Notes under the pieces: generated by a model
The model's input: only the letters and a program-made list of their open reading frames with translations
Told to the model about the DNA's origin: nothing
Database searches by the model: none
DNA from: DASXRU01 sp039933315
GTDB taxonomy: Bacteria > Acidobacteriota > Blastocatellia > Pyrinomonadales > Pyrinomonadaceae
Reading direction: 5' to 3'
Length of the DNA stretch: 22,741 nucleotides
Assembly: GCA_039933315.1 (NCBI GenBank)
Contig: JBDTOI010000056.1
Span: forward strand, 1 to 22,741
Translations under genes and position numbers: made by a program
Shown: positions 1-8,094 of the stretch, piece after piece
Layout of the letters: each line of letters starts with the position of its first letter
Position numbering within the stretch: position 1 is the first letter of the stretch

Positions 1-23
1 CCCCGCCCCTACAAACTTTGGCG

Positions 24-41
24 AACGCCTTCGGCGTTTTT
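24..41. terminator. short hairpin with T-run beyond the end of preA
   Basis: A 6-bp perfect stem (AACGCC/GGCGTT, loop TTC) is followed on the plus strand by five T residues. It lies about 10 nt beyond the preA stop codon. The T-run is on the plus-strand side, so it would best terminate a plus-strand gene converging from the left. For preA it is a hairpin without a U-tract. Confidence 0.35.
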
Positions 42-50
42 CCCAAGGCT

Positions 51-1151
51 CTAGTTGGAGGTAAGTTCGGCAGTCTTCTCAGTAATATCTTTCTGGGCCC
101 ACTCGTTGTCGCGGCTGGCTTCACCGGCCTTGTGGCGCTTCGCTTCTTTCATTCGCTGCACCAGGTCCATGTGCGTGGAAAAGTAAGGCAGACTCTTGCC
201 GACGACATCCTGCAACGTGGCAAAGCCTTTATCGGTCATGAATTTTTCCAGACCCGCTTTCAATTCGTCGATCATCTTTACGCCATGCAGCATTACGCCG
301 GTGCAGATCTGCACGGTGGAAGAGCCCAGCAGGAAAAACTCAATCGCGTCGTGAGCGGTTTCAATGCCGCCAATGCCGCTGATTGAGATGTTCTTTGGCA
401 GGTCCAGGGCCAGTTGACTGACCATGCGCAGGGCAATCGGTTTGACGGCTTGCGAAGAGTAGCCACCGGGCACCGTGTAACCCTCGACGGTAGGCATCGG
501 TCGCAGCGTGTCGAGGTTCACGCCGATCACGGAAAGGATCGTGTTGATGGCCGAAATGCCCACCGCGCCGCCGGCGACTGCTGCCTGGGCGGGCTCGCGG
601 ATGTTGGTGATGTTCGGAGTCATCTTGGCCCAGACTGGAATCTTCGAAACTTCAGTTACCCAGCCGGTGACCTCTTCAGCGAGATCCGGGTGCTCGCCCA
701 TTTCCGATCCCATCTTGCGTTCAGTCATGCCGTGCGGGCATGAGAAGTTGAGCTCGAAAGCGTCCACGCCGGTGTCCTGCACAACGCGCGTCAGCTCCTG
801 CCAGCGGCATTTGTCGTACTCTTCCATGATAGAAGCGATCAGGACATGGTCCGGGTAGTCTTTCTTAATCTGGCGAAATTCTTCCAGCCAAACGTCGATC
901 GGTCGATCCGAAATCAGCTCAATGTTTTCGAAGCCGATGACCTCGCCATTCGAGCGCGATCGCATTTTGCCGTAACGCGGCACCACGTTGACGACTTTTG
1001 ACGATTCGAGGCTGACGGTTTTGGCTACCGCTCCGCCCCACCCGGCGTCGTATGACTTAGCGATAACGCGCGCGTTGGTTCCCGGAGGGCCCGAGCCAAG
1101 GAGGAAAGGGTTGGGAAACTTGATGCCGTTAACAGTGATTGAAAGGTCCAT
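51..1151 (-). CDS. preA: dihydropyrimidine dehydrogenase subunit PreA (FMN domain only)
   Basis: Catalyses NAD(P)H-dependent reduction of uracil or thymine to the 5,6-dihydro form, the first step of the reductive pathway, normally together with the flavoprotein PreT. The 366-residue product is a dihydroorotate-dehydrogenase-like FMN barrel. It carries the ELNFSCPHGM motif at about 133-142, which matches the human DPD active-site segment with catalytic Cys (C138 here), and a later INT motif matching the pyrimidine-binding Asn-Thr. The start is supported by AGGAG at 1158-1162, 6 nt upstream of ATG. Oddity: the C-terminus after about residue 330 is a charged tail with no cysteine. The two [4Fe-4S] clusters found at the end of E. 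coli PreA (411 residues) are therefore missing. It is last in the visible minus-strand gene set, and preT may lie beyond the left edge. Family assignment is firm; the electron path is unknown. Confidence 0.9.
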   Translation of the reverse strand: MDLSITVNGIKFPNPFLLGSGPPGTNARVIAKSYDAGWGGAVAKTVSLESSKVVNVVPRYGKMRSRSNGEVIGFENIELISDRPIDVWLEEFRQIKKDYPDHVLIASIMEEYDKCRWQELTRVVQDTGVDAFELNFSCPHGMTERKMGSEMGEHPDLAEEVTGWVTEVSKIPVWAKMTPNITNIREPAQAAVAGGAVGISAINTILSVIGVNLDTLRPMPTVEGYTVPGGYSSQAVKPIALRMVSQLALDLPKNISISGIGGIETAHDAIEFFLLGSSTVQICTGVMLHGVKMIDELKAGLEKFMTDKGFATLQDVVGKSLPYFSTHMDLVQRMKEAKRHKAGEASRDNEWAQKDITEKTAELTSN

Positions 1152-1183
1152 GACAAACTCCTGATGTTAGAGTCACGATGTTA

Positions 1184-1309
1184 TCCACAGATTGCACAGA
1201 TTACACAGAAGGAAAAGCAACGTTCCCTGCGGTAATGAAAACTGTTGAAACGGCGTGGCTGGCACCTTCGTCTTGCCTGCCTATCTGTGTAATCTGTGTA
1301 ATCTGTGGA
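1184..1309. repeat. long inverted repeat, 'CACAGATTACACAGA' word family
   Basis: Two 26-nt arms (1184-1209 and 1284-1309) are reverse complements at 25 of 26 positions, separated by 74 nt. The arms are built from iterated (CACAGATT)-like words. They fill most of the 184-bp gap between preA and the beta-ureidopropionase gene. The transcript could fold into a long hairpin inside the operon mRNA. No ORF is supported here. It resembles a short non-autonomous repeat (REPIN/MITE-like), but no target-site duplication was identified. Confidence 0.75.
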
Positions 1310-1335
1310 CAGCTATGGTTCCTGTTTACTTCAAT

Positions 1336-2205
1336 TCAATCAGCCACCAGCGCGCCGTACGAATCCGGCCGGCGGTCGCGGAAGAACTGCCAGGTGTTGC
1401 GCACTTCACGGATCATGTCCAGATCCAGATCGGCTACGACCAAAGCATCCTGATCGCGCGGCGCCTGGGCGATTATCTGCCCGCGCGGATCGCAGAAGTA
1501 ACTTTGACCGTAGAATTCGCCGATGTCCCAGGGCTGCTCGTGTCCGACCCGGTTGATGGCCCCCACAAAATAGCCGTTAGCCACCGCGTGCGCCGGCTGT
1601 TCCAGTTTCCATAAATACTCCGAAAGTCCCGCCACCGTGGCGGAAGGATTGAAGACGATCTCAGCGCCGTTCAGCCCCAGCGCCCGCGCCCCTTCCGGGA
1701 AGTGCCGGTCATAACAGATGTAAACGCCTATGCGCGCAAACGCCGTGTCAAAGCACGGGTAACCCAGATTTCCCGGCCGAAAATAAAACTTCTCCCAGAA
1801 GCCGGGATTGACGTGCGGGATGTGATTCTTGCGGTACTTACCCAGATACTTCCCATCAGCGTCGATAACGGCGGCAGTGTTGTAATAGATGCCGGTAATT
1901 TCCTCTTCATAGATCGGCACGACGATCACCATGCCGTGTTTCTTGGCGAGCTTCTGCATCAGTTGGGTGGTAGGACCATCAGGAATTTTCTCGACCGCGT
2001 CGTACCAACGCGTCTGTTGCTCAGCACAGAAGTACGGCGTAGTAAACACTTCCTGCATGCAAAGGATTTGCACCCCTTGCTTAGCAGCGTCTTCGATTAG
2101 TCCGACGTGCTTATCCACATTGGCCTTAATGATCTCGGCGATCGGGGCATCCGTGGGGCCGGCGTTACTGGCTTGAATCAATCCGCATTTAACTGTGCGT
2201 GGCAT
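1336..2205 (-). CDS. beta-ureidopropionase (N-carbamoyl-beta-alanine amidohydrolase), nitrilase superfamily
   Basis: Hydrolyses N-carbamoyl-beta-alanine (or the 3-aminoisobutyrate analogue) to beta-alanine, CO2 and ammonia, the third step of reductive pyrimidine breakdown. At 289 residues it has typical length for the family. The nitrilase catalytic triad is visible: E52 in CMQEVF, K126 in KYRKNHIPH and C164 in VYICYDRHFPE. The ATG at 2205 overlaps the end of the upstream transporter gene by 17 nt and has a good AGGAG at 2215-2219, so the two genes are probably translationally coupled. Its neighbours (transporter, dihydropyrimidinase, PreA) make beta-ureidopropionase more likely than N-carbamoylputrescine amidase, the closest alternative within this superfamily. 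The protein is presumably cytoplasmic and oligomeric. Confidence 0.9.
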   Translation of the reverse strand: MPRTVKCGLIQASNAGPTDAPIAEIIKANVDKHVGLIEDAAKQGVQILCMQEVFTTPYFCAEQQTRWYDAVEKIPDGPTTQLMQKLAKKHGMVIVVPIYEEEITGIYYNTAAVIDADGKYLGKYRKNHIPHVNPGFWEKFYFRPGNLGYPCFDTAFARIGVYICYDRHFPEGARALGLNGAEIVFNPSATVAGLSEYLWKLEQPAHAVANGYFVGAINRVGHEQPWDIGEFYGQSYFCDPRGQIIAQAPRDQDALVVADLDLDMIREVRNTWQFFRDRRPDSYGALVAD

Positions 2206-3934
2206 GCTCTGTATCTCCTCTAAGATTAGGATGACGACTCATTAAGAGGTAGTAAAGGATAAACCCCAGTCCAAACGTGACGAACCACGCGTAAGTGTAA
2301 AGGGTATCGAAGAACGACGGGTTCTCAAACCGTCCATTGAAGCCGGGAATCCGGGCCGCGTGCAGGAACCCGGGTACGACCGGTGCAATTGCAGCGACGA
2401 GCGCGAGCAGGGCACGCCAGTTGAACCCGCTGCCATAAGCGTAACGTCCATTGGGATCGAACAGAGCTGTCAGGCTGAGTCGCTGGCGGCGCAGGACCCA
2501 GTAGTCGCAGATCAGTATTCCGGCAATGGCGCCCATTAACGCTGAATATCCGACCAGCCAGGTGAAAACATACGCGCCTACTGAAGCCAGTATCTTCCAG
2601 GGCATCATAGCGACCCCGATCAGCGCCGTTATCAGCCCTCCGGTTACATAAGAGATCAACTTTGGATTGAGATTGGAAAAGTCGTTCGACGGCGAAACAA
2701 CATTCGCGGCCATGTTGGTACTCAGTTGGGCCGCAAAAATAACCAGCGTGGCAAACAGTACCACTGCTACGCTGTCAAACTGCTTCATCAATTCCACTGG
2801 GTCGGGAATTGCCCTCCCGTAAATGATCATGGTCGCGCTCGTCACCGCTACGCCAATAAAGGCGAACGCCGTCATGGTTAAAGGCAAACCCAGCGCCTGC
2901 CCTGTCATCTGCGACTTTTGCGACCTCGCGTACCGCGTGAAGTCTGGAATATTCAGACTGAGTGTGGCCCAGTATCCCACCGCCGCCGTAAGCGAGGCAG
3001 GGAAGATACTCCAAAACGCATTATGTTCCTTCTGCAGCCGCGCAGACTCAGTCAATACTTTCCCCAGACCGCCGGCGCGCCAGGACGCCCACACGAGTAG
3101 AACCAACCCGCCCACCAACAGCAATGGCGCCGACCATGTCTCCAGATGCTTAATGCCTTCGACGCCTTTGAGGATAATGAATACCTGGATGCCCCAGAAG
3201 AGAAAGAACGCCACCCATGTATGCGGCGCCACGCCCAGCACAGTCGTCCCACCGAGCAGGTCGTGCCAGACACCATTCATAACTAAGAGGGCCAGCACGG
3301 CCAGGAATTGAGCGATGACGGCCGCCACCAGCACGCGCAATACAAACGCCCTACCGGTCTTCGCTTCCTTGCCGCTCCTCAGGGCCAGCAAAAAGACGGC
3401 GATGAAAATAGCGAACGCTACAACTAATTTCAGACTCGAATTGTCGGCGAAAATTCTGCGCGACTTGTCGGAGAGCATGCCGAAAAGCAGATCAATGGCT
3501 GTGCCGGCAATCCATGTCTGAATCCCGAACCAGCCACACGCGACGATGGCGCGCAGCATTGCGGGAACGTTCGCCCCTCTGGTCCCGAACGAGGCCCGCG
3601 CGAGGACAGGGAAAGAGACGCCATACTTCGTGCCGGCATGGGCATTGAGCACCATGGGAATAAGCACGATTGTGTTTCCCAGAAGAATGGTGAGCATTGC
3701 CTGCCACCAGTTCATCCCCGCCTCGACGAAACCGCCGGCGAGCGTATAGGTGGTGATGACGACGCTCATGCCAATCCAGAGCGCGGCAATGTTCCAGGTT
3801 GACCAGGTGCGCTCTTTGATTGTGGTGGGCGCCAGGTCCTTGTTCCAAAGGGGACTTGAGGAAACGTCCTCGCGCAACTCTTCAAAGTCACGCTGGGTAA
3901 CGGCGATGTCAGGGGAGTTGGGTTCGGTGTTCAT
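2189..3934 (-). CDS. NCS1-family nucleobase:cation symporter
   Basis: Imports a nucleobase or related ring compound with a cation. From context the substrate is probably uracil or thymine; dihydropyrimidine, hydantoin and allantoin are alternatives, since the family also includes Mhp1 and PucI. The 581-residue product is rich in hydrophobic segments, about 12 by eye. It begins with the NCS1 signature region (LWNKDLAPT, then RTWSTWNIAALWIGM, residues about 29-56) and includes the conserved helix text GWFGIQTWIAG. The first 40 residues are hydrophilic and cytoplasmic. No clear Shine-Dalgarno sequence precedes the ATG. The 3' end overlaps the beta-ureidopropionase start by 17 nt, so the two are cotranscribed. 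It lies 391 bp downstream of the zinc-ribbon gene, across a repeat-filled gap. Confidence 0.88.
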   Translation of the reverse strand: MNTEPNSPDIAVTQRDFEELREDVSSSPLWNKDLAPTTIKERTWSTWNIAALWIGMSVVITTYTLAGGFVEAGMNWWQAMLTILLGNTIVLIPMVLNAHAGTKYGVSFPVLARASFGTRGANVPAMLRAIVACGWFGIQTWIAGTAIDLLFGMLSDKSRRIFADNSSLKLVVAFAIFIAVFLLALRSGKEAKTGRAFVLRVLVAAVIAQFLAVLALLVMNGVWHDLLGGTTVLGVAPHTWVAFFLFWGIQVFIILKGVEGIKHLETWSAPLLLVGGLVLLVWASWRAGGLGKVLTESARLQKEHNAFWSIFPASLTAAVGYWATLSLNIPDFTRYARSQKSQMTGQALGLPLTMTAFAFIGVAVTSATMIIYGRAIPDPVELMKQFDSVAVVLFATLVIFAAQLSTNMAANVVSPSNDFSNLNPKLISYVTGGLITALIGVAMMPWKILASVGAYVFTWLVGYSALMGAIAGILICDYWVLRRQRLSLTALFDPNGRYAYGSGFNWRALLALVAAIAPVVPGFLHAARIPGFNGRFENPSFFDTLYTYAWFVTFGLGFILYYLLMSRHPNLRGDTEHATHS

Positions 3935-3965
3935 GGGTTAGCCAGGCTTTGCACAAAACTCTTGA

Positions 3966-4070
3966 TTCGTGTTCGTTCGTGGAGCTTAGTGTGATTTTGT
4001 GGATCGTATGGCTCCGAATCCCAAGCACACGATCCACGAAATTACACGAAATCTCACGAAACAACACGAA
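3966..4070. repeat. long inverted repeat, 'CACGAA' word family
   Basis: Arms at 3966-4007 and 4029-4070 (42 nt each) are reverse complements at 33 of 42 positions, with 21 nt between them. The arms are iterations of TTCGTG-like words. They occupy part of the 391-bp gap between the transporter and zinc-ribbon genes. The rest of that gap holds the stem-loop at 4245-4300 and nothing recognisably coding. Confidence 0.7.
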
Positions 4071-4244
4071 CCCAATGCTGATCTTAGACGCTTACACCAC
4101 TTGGCTTCGAGCCAGTCGGCGACTTTCTGTGCAAGCCGGTAGCTATTGAAAAGACTTGCTGCCGGTTGTTCAATCCACCCTCGCGGTACCGGGCGAATTC
4201 AATTTAGTTCGAAGCGCACGGTTACTCGAGCATTGACCTTGATT

Positions 4245-4300
4245 AGCCCGAGCGAAAGAGTGCCGTCCGAATCGGCACTGTCGCTAGCCTCAATCGGGCT
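4245..4300. other. nested stem-loop beyond the zinc-ribbon gene
   Basis: Three coaxial stems are visible: AGCCCG/CGGGCT (outer, 4245-4250 with 4295-4300), AGCGA/TCGCT (4251-4255 with 4281-4285) and AGTGCCG/CGGCACT (4259-4265 with 4273-4279, 7-nt loop). On the minus strand it starts about 26 nt after the zinc-ribbon stop codon. There is no U-tract, so it is not a classic terminator. It could be a 3' stability or processing hairpin within the operon transcript. Confidence 0.4.
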
Positions 4301-4325
4301 TCTGCTTGGCCAGGGCGCTACAAAG

Positions 4326-4994
4326 CTATTGAGTGCAATCAGAGTTACCCTCCGGACCGCATTTGAAAAGTTGGGGAACCAGGGTCATCGTCAGTTCTTT
4401 CGTGTTGATCCAAACTCTCGTCTGACCATACTTCTCTTCAGTCCAGCCCAGACGCTGCTTGTTGCGCCACACGTGCTCCAGCGCTACTTCTTCACCTGCA
4501 CCAAAGAGGTGCTGGGCCTCGTGCAAAAGAATGACCGCCCGTTCGTCGTCATCAGCGGAATGTGCAAAGAACTCCGGATACAGCGTCAGTACCTCGAAGG
4601 GAAAATTAGTCGCGGCGTACGCGTCGCGATGACCGACATACTTATTCCACCAATTGTCCGTACTGCGATACGTGGTAAAAGTGCTGAGGGCGGTGGCCTC
4701 GCGGCTGAAACCCTTTTGCGCCAGAATCGCCACTGAGCGGGCCACAATCTGCCGCTGGTCATAGCCGAGATCCTGGGAAGTAACCCGCAGCGACATGTAG
4801 AACGCAAACAAGAGAAACAACGTGGCGCCCAGTATCCACAGCAGTCTCTTGCCGAGGGCCCTCTTTTTTACCGGTTCCTCGTCAACGGGCTCAGTTTCGC
4901 CGGGGCCTTCGATTAAAGGAGTGCCGCAACGGCGACACGCGTCGTCGGTAACTGCGTTAACGAGTCCGCATTGCGAGCATTTCTTTTTAGGCAT
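4326..4994 (-). CDS. zinc-ribbon, single-pass membrane protein with HEXXH motif (function unknown)
   Basis: I do not recognise a named family. Visible architecture (numbered from ATG at 4994): an N-terminal zinc ribbon with CxxC at C6/C9 and C20/C23, an acidic linker, one transmembrane segment at about 51-69, then a roughly 150-residue domain containing HEAQH at 158-162. That matches the zincin HEXXH pattern, and E168, E169, E173 and H174 just after it are possible further metal ligands. A zinc peptidase-like fold is possible but unproven. The basic stretch before the helix suggests the ribbon is cytoplasmic and the HEXXH domain periplasmic. A TTG six bases upstream is an alternative start, but neither start has a good ribosome site. 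The gene begins 28 nt after the dihydropyrimidinase stop on the same strand, so it is likely cotranscribed, although no step of the pathway needs it. Confidence 0.75.
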   Translation of the reverse strand: MPKKKCSQCGLVNAVTDDACRRCGTPLIEGPGETEPVDEEPVKKRALGKRLLWILGATLFLLFAFYMSLRVTSQDLGYDQRQIVARSVAILAQKGFSREATALSTFTTYRSTDNWWNKYVGHRDAYAATNFPFEVLTLYPEFFAHSADDDERAVILLHEAQHLFGAGEEVALEHVWRNKQRLGWTEEKYGQTRVWINTKELTMTLVPQLFKCGPEGNSDCTQ

Positions 4995-5022
4995 GGGCAA
5001 GGTAAGCGAAAGCCGGGCTGGT

Positions 5023-6402
5023 TCAGACTGCCACGCACGTCCCGCGCTTTAGAAAACGCCCGTCACCAGGTTTGCCTTTGTATTCGCCGTTCTCGATTAC
5101 GACCTTGCCCCGGGAAAGTACTGTTTCAACCACGCCCTTGATCGTTTTGCCTTCGTAGGCTGAGTAGTCAACATTCATGTGGTGGTTCCTGGCGCTGATG
5201 GTCTGTTCTTTCTCTGGATCAAAGATGACGATGTCCGCGTCAGACCCGACAGCGATTGTGCCTTTCTTAGGGAACAAGCCAAACATCTTTGCCGCCGCGG
5301 TCGATGTTAGCTCTACAAATCGATTGAGCGAAATCCGGTTTTCGACCACGCCGCCGTTGTAAATCAAAGGCACTCGATGCTCGACTCCGGGCGCACCGTT
5401 GGGAATTTTGGTGAAATCGTTCCGGCCCAGTTCTTTCTGCTCTTTCATGCAGAAAGGACAATGGTCGGTCGAGATAACCTGGAGGTCATCCATCTTCAGG
5501 CCCTTCCAGAGTTCCGCCTGGTTCGACTTCTCGCGTAGCGGCGGCGTCATCACATATTTCGCGCCTTCAAAACCTTCGCCGTAATCATCGATGGAAAGGA
5601 AGAGGTACTGCGGGCATGTTTCCGCGAACGCCGGGATCCCGCGGTCGCGAGCCTGACGCACCTGATTCAGCGCGTCAGCACACGAGAGGTGCACGATGTA
5701 AACCGGCGACTCCGCCATTTCCGCAATCGCAATCGCACGGTGCACTCCTTCAGCCTCGGCAAGGGTGGGCCGCGTCAGCGCGTGATACTTGGGAGCCGTG
5801 TGGCCCTTAGCTAGCGCGTGTTTGATAATCTCGTTAATGACGATGCCGTTTTCGGCGTGCATGCAGATTAGGCCGCCGCGCTCGCCGGCCGCGGACATGG
5901 CGCGAAAGATGGTGGCATCGTCAACCAGGAAAACCCCCGGGTAGGCCATGAAGAGTTTGAAGCTGGTGACACCCTCGTCCATTAGCGCGTGCATCTCTTC
6001 AATCTGATTGTCTTCCAGCTCAGTTGTAATCAGATGAAAGCCATAGTCGATGGCGCATTTTCCTTCGGCCTTTTGGTGCCAGTTATCGAGCCCCTGGATT
6101 AACGTCTGACCCTTGTTCTGCACCGCGAAGTCGATGATTGAAGTTGTACCGCCATGAGCGGCGGCAATAGTTCCGGTGCGAAAGTCATCCGAAGCTTGCG
6201 TGCCACCGAAAGGGAGCTCCATGTGCGTGTGCGGATCGATGCCGCCGGGAATCAGGAGTTTTCCCCTGGCATCAATCGTCCGGTCGACTTGCATGTCGAG
6301 CTTCGCGCCGATCACGGAGACCAGTTCGTCTTCGATCAGTATGTCGGCTTTGTAATCGTCAGTAGCGGTGATGACCCGGCCATTACGGATTAGAGTTTTC
6401 AT
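5023..6402 (-). CDS. hydA: dihydropyrimidinase
   Basis: Opens 5,6-dihydrouracil or dihydrothymine to the N-carbamoyl-beta-amino acid, the second step of the reductive pathway. The 459-residue cyclic amidohydrolase has a complete binuclear zinc site: H58 and H60 (IDPHTHME), the carboxylated lysine K149 (SFKLFMAYPG), H182 (CMHAENG), H238 (IVHLSC) and D313 (STDHCPF). The presence of the lysine and the overall sequence style favour D-hydantoinase/dihydropyrimidinase over allantoinase or dihydroorotase. A true dihydroorotase (pyrC) is separately present at 20597-21931. It is third in the visible operon, 121 bp after the aminotransferase gene. No strong Shine-Dalgarno sequence is visible upstream of its ATG. 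Confidence 0.93.
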   Translation of the reverse strand: MKTLIRNGRVITATDDYKADILIEDELVSVIGAKLDMQVDRTIDARGKLLIPGGIDPHTHMELPFGGTQASDDFRTGTIAAAHGGTTSIIDFAVQNKGQTLIQGLDNWHQKAEGKCAIDYGFHLITTELEDNQIEEMHALMDEGVTSFKLFMAYPGVFLVDDATIFRAMSAAGERGGLICMHAENGIVINEIIKHALAKGHTAPKYHALTRPTLAEAEGVHRAIAIAEMAESPVYIVHLSCADALNQVRQARDRGIPAFAETCPQYLFLSIDDYGEGFEGAKYVMTPPLREKSNQAELWKGLKMDDLQVISTDHCPFCMKEQKELGRNDFTKIPNGAPGVEHRVPLIYNGGVVENRISLNRFVELTSTAAAKMFGLFPKKGTIAVGSDADIVIFDPEKEQTISARNHHMNVDYSAYEGKTIKGVVETVLSRGKVVIENGEYKGKPGDGRFLKRGTCVAV

Positions 6403-6457
6403 AGGCGTCTTGGTTACAGGATTTCGTCAACAAGCCACGGGACAGCATCATGATATC

Positions 6458-6476
6458 CCCCTCTCCCTGGGAGGGG
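6458..6476. repeat. CCCCTC/GAGGGG hairpin in the gap before dihydropyrimidinase
   Basis: A 6-bp GC stem with a 7-nt loop lies in the 121-bp gap between the aminotransferase and dihydropyrimidinase genes. It resembles the widespread CCCTCTCCC...GGGAGGG intergenic repeat. It has no U-tract, so it probably does not stop transcription. The remainder of the gap has no recognisable element. Confidence 0.35.
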
Positions 6477-6523
6477 AATAAGGAGATGGAATCAGAACTA
6501 TCACGACGACGCATTGGCCGCCT

Positions 6524-7828
6524 CTAAACGGTCGCAAATCCTGCATCCAGCGCGTCGATCATCTGGTCCACATGATCTTTGGTTGAATTGAGCATCAAGC
6601 CGGTGCGGATCACGTTGCCATACAAACCGCCTTTGCCGATCAGCACGCCGCGGCGCCGCGTTTCTTCAAAGACTTTAACTACCGCTTCAGGCGCGGGCTC
6701 CTTCGTCTGGCGATCACGTACCAGTTCGAGTCCCTGCATTAAGCCCATGCCCCGCACATCGCCGATGACTTGATGCTTCTCTTTGAGTTCATCCAGTTGC
6801 TGGCGCAGGTAACCGCCCACCTTAGTCGAGTTGCGCCGCAAGTCTTCGTCTTCAATCACCTTAATTACGGCCAGCGCCGCTGCCATGGACACCGGGTTGC
6901 CGCCGAAGGTCGAGAAGGTCAGCCCCGGATACTTGTCCGCCACCTCGGGTGTGGCGACGGTGATGCCGATGGGCACGCCATTGCCGAGGCCCTTCGCGGA
7001 GGTGATGATGTCAGGCTCAACGTTCCAGTGCTCGATACCGAACCATTTGTCACCGGTACGGCCCCAAGCGGTCTGCACTTCGTCAGCAATGAACAGCCCG
7101 CCGTGCTTGCGTGTAATCTCGACAGCGCGCTCAAAGTAACCGGGAGGGGGAACGATAAAGCCTCCCACACCCAGGATCGGCTCCGCCATGAAGGCTGCGA
7201 TCTCGCCGGTGGTGCTGGTCATGATCAGTTCTTCAATATCGTTCGCACAGGCGAGGCCGCATTCCGGATAAGTCAGCTTGAAAGGACAGCGGTAGCAGTA
7301 GGGTGCGCGAGCATGAACAAACCCGGCAACCTGCGGGGGCAGAGGACGCCAGGGCGCGTGGCCCATGGCCGAAAGGGCAGTGGCCGATCGCCCGCTGTAA
7401 CTATGGCGCAGCACCACGATCTCGTGACGCCCGGTGGCAAGCTTGGCGGCATGAATTGCCGTGTCATCTGCTTCCGTGCCACTGTTGGTAAAGAACGATT
7501 TTTTCAAACGTCCCGGCGTGATCTGGTGAAGCTTCTCGGCCAGGTCGGCTTGTGGCTTGTTCGCATAGAGCGTTGACGTATGCTGCAGGGTTTTGACCTG
7601 ATTGATGATGGCTTCATTCACTTTCGGGTGTGCATGGCCCACGCTGACCGTCAGCACGCCGCCGAAGCAGTCAAGATACTTGTTGCCCTGATCGTCCCAC
7701 ACATACTCGCCCTCACCTTTTACCAGAGCGAGAGGCTCCTGGTAGTAGGTGGCCACGGCGGGAAAGAGAAACTCTTTCTGTTTGCGAACGATTTCGGATT
7801 CTTTTGTGTCCACAGCAGCTGTGCTCAT
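6524..7828 (-). CDS. class III aminotransferase, beta-alanine / 3-aminoisobutyrate type (AGXT2-like)
   Basis: PLP enzyme of the ornithine/GABA aminotransferase class. The context implies transfer of the amino group of beta-alanine or 3-aminoisobutyrate to an oxo-acid, giving malonate or methylmalonate semialdehyde. The 434-residue product has NSGTEA (115-120, phosphate binding), D249 in IADEVQ (contacts the PLP ring) and K279 in SAKGLGNG (Schiff base). A cysteine-rich patch with C178, C181, C190 and C194 (PYCYRCPF...PECGLAC) resembles that of AGXT2-like aminotransferases, from memory of the family. It lies between the aldehyde dehydrogenase and dihydropyrimidinase genes on the same strand, fitting a beta-alanine degrading role. 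The exact amino donor and acceptor cannot be read from sequence. Confidence 0.88.
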   Translation of the reverse strand: MSTAAVDTKESEIVRKQKEFLFPAVATYYQEPLALVKGEGEYVWDDQGNKYLDCFGGVLTVSVGHAHPKVNEAIINQVKTLQHTSTLYANKPQADLAEKLHQITPGRLKKSFFTNSGTEADDTAIHAAKLATGRHEIVVLRHSYSGRSATALSAMGHAPWRPLPPQVAGFVHARAPYCYRCPFKLTYPECGLACANDIEELIMTSTTGEIAAFMAEPILGVGGFIVPPPGYFERAVEITRKHGGLFIADEVQTAWGRTGDKWFGIEHWNVEPDIITSAKGLGNGVPIGITVATPEVADKYPGLTFSTFGGNPVSMAAALAVIKVIEDEDLRRNSTKVGGYLRQQLDELKEKHQVIGDVRGMGLMQGLELVRDRQTKEPAPEAVVKVFEETRRRGVLIGKGGLYGNVIRTGLMLNSTKDHVDQMIDALDAGFATV

Positions 7829-7920
7829 TTGTCGTTCTCGTGTTTTAGCGTTCGTCTAATTCGATTTTAGCCGAGGGATTGTCATTCGCTGCTTCTGCTT
7901 AAGCATTATGCCCCGGTAAC

Positions 7921-8033
7921 TTGAGGTTTCACGCAAAGCCGCTAAGAAAAGAAAATCAGAAGGCGCAAAGGGTTGAGAGTTTTCTTTGCGCCTTACGTCC
8001 TTCCTTTCTTAGCGCCTTTGCGTGAAACCTCAA
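7921..8033. repeat. long inverted repeat, 'TTTCACGCAAAG' word family
   Basis: Outer arms 7921-7949 and 8005-8033 (29 nt) pair at 28 of 29 positions. An inner pair, 7960-7970 with 7984-7994, is perfect over 11 nt, so the whole element can fold into one long hairpin. It fills most of the 266-bp gap between the aldehyde dehydrogenase and aminotransferase genes. A single matching arm recurs at 16488-16513. Confidence 0.78.
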
Positions 8034-8094
8034 CTTGATCCGCTCTGGACTTCAGAATAAAAGCCCGCCTGAAGGTGGTTTCTAAACGCCCACT

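Noticed and set aside
4146..4736. 196-codon plus-strand open frame
   Set aside because: It lies mostly antisense to the zinc-ribbon/HEXXH gene, its translation has no recognisable domain or signal, and the minus-strand frame has clear motifs.
6770..7576. 268-codon plus-strand open frame
   Set aside because: Entirely antisense to the aminotransferase gene, which has a complete PLP active site. The translation is low in recognisable motifs.
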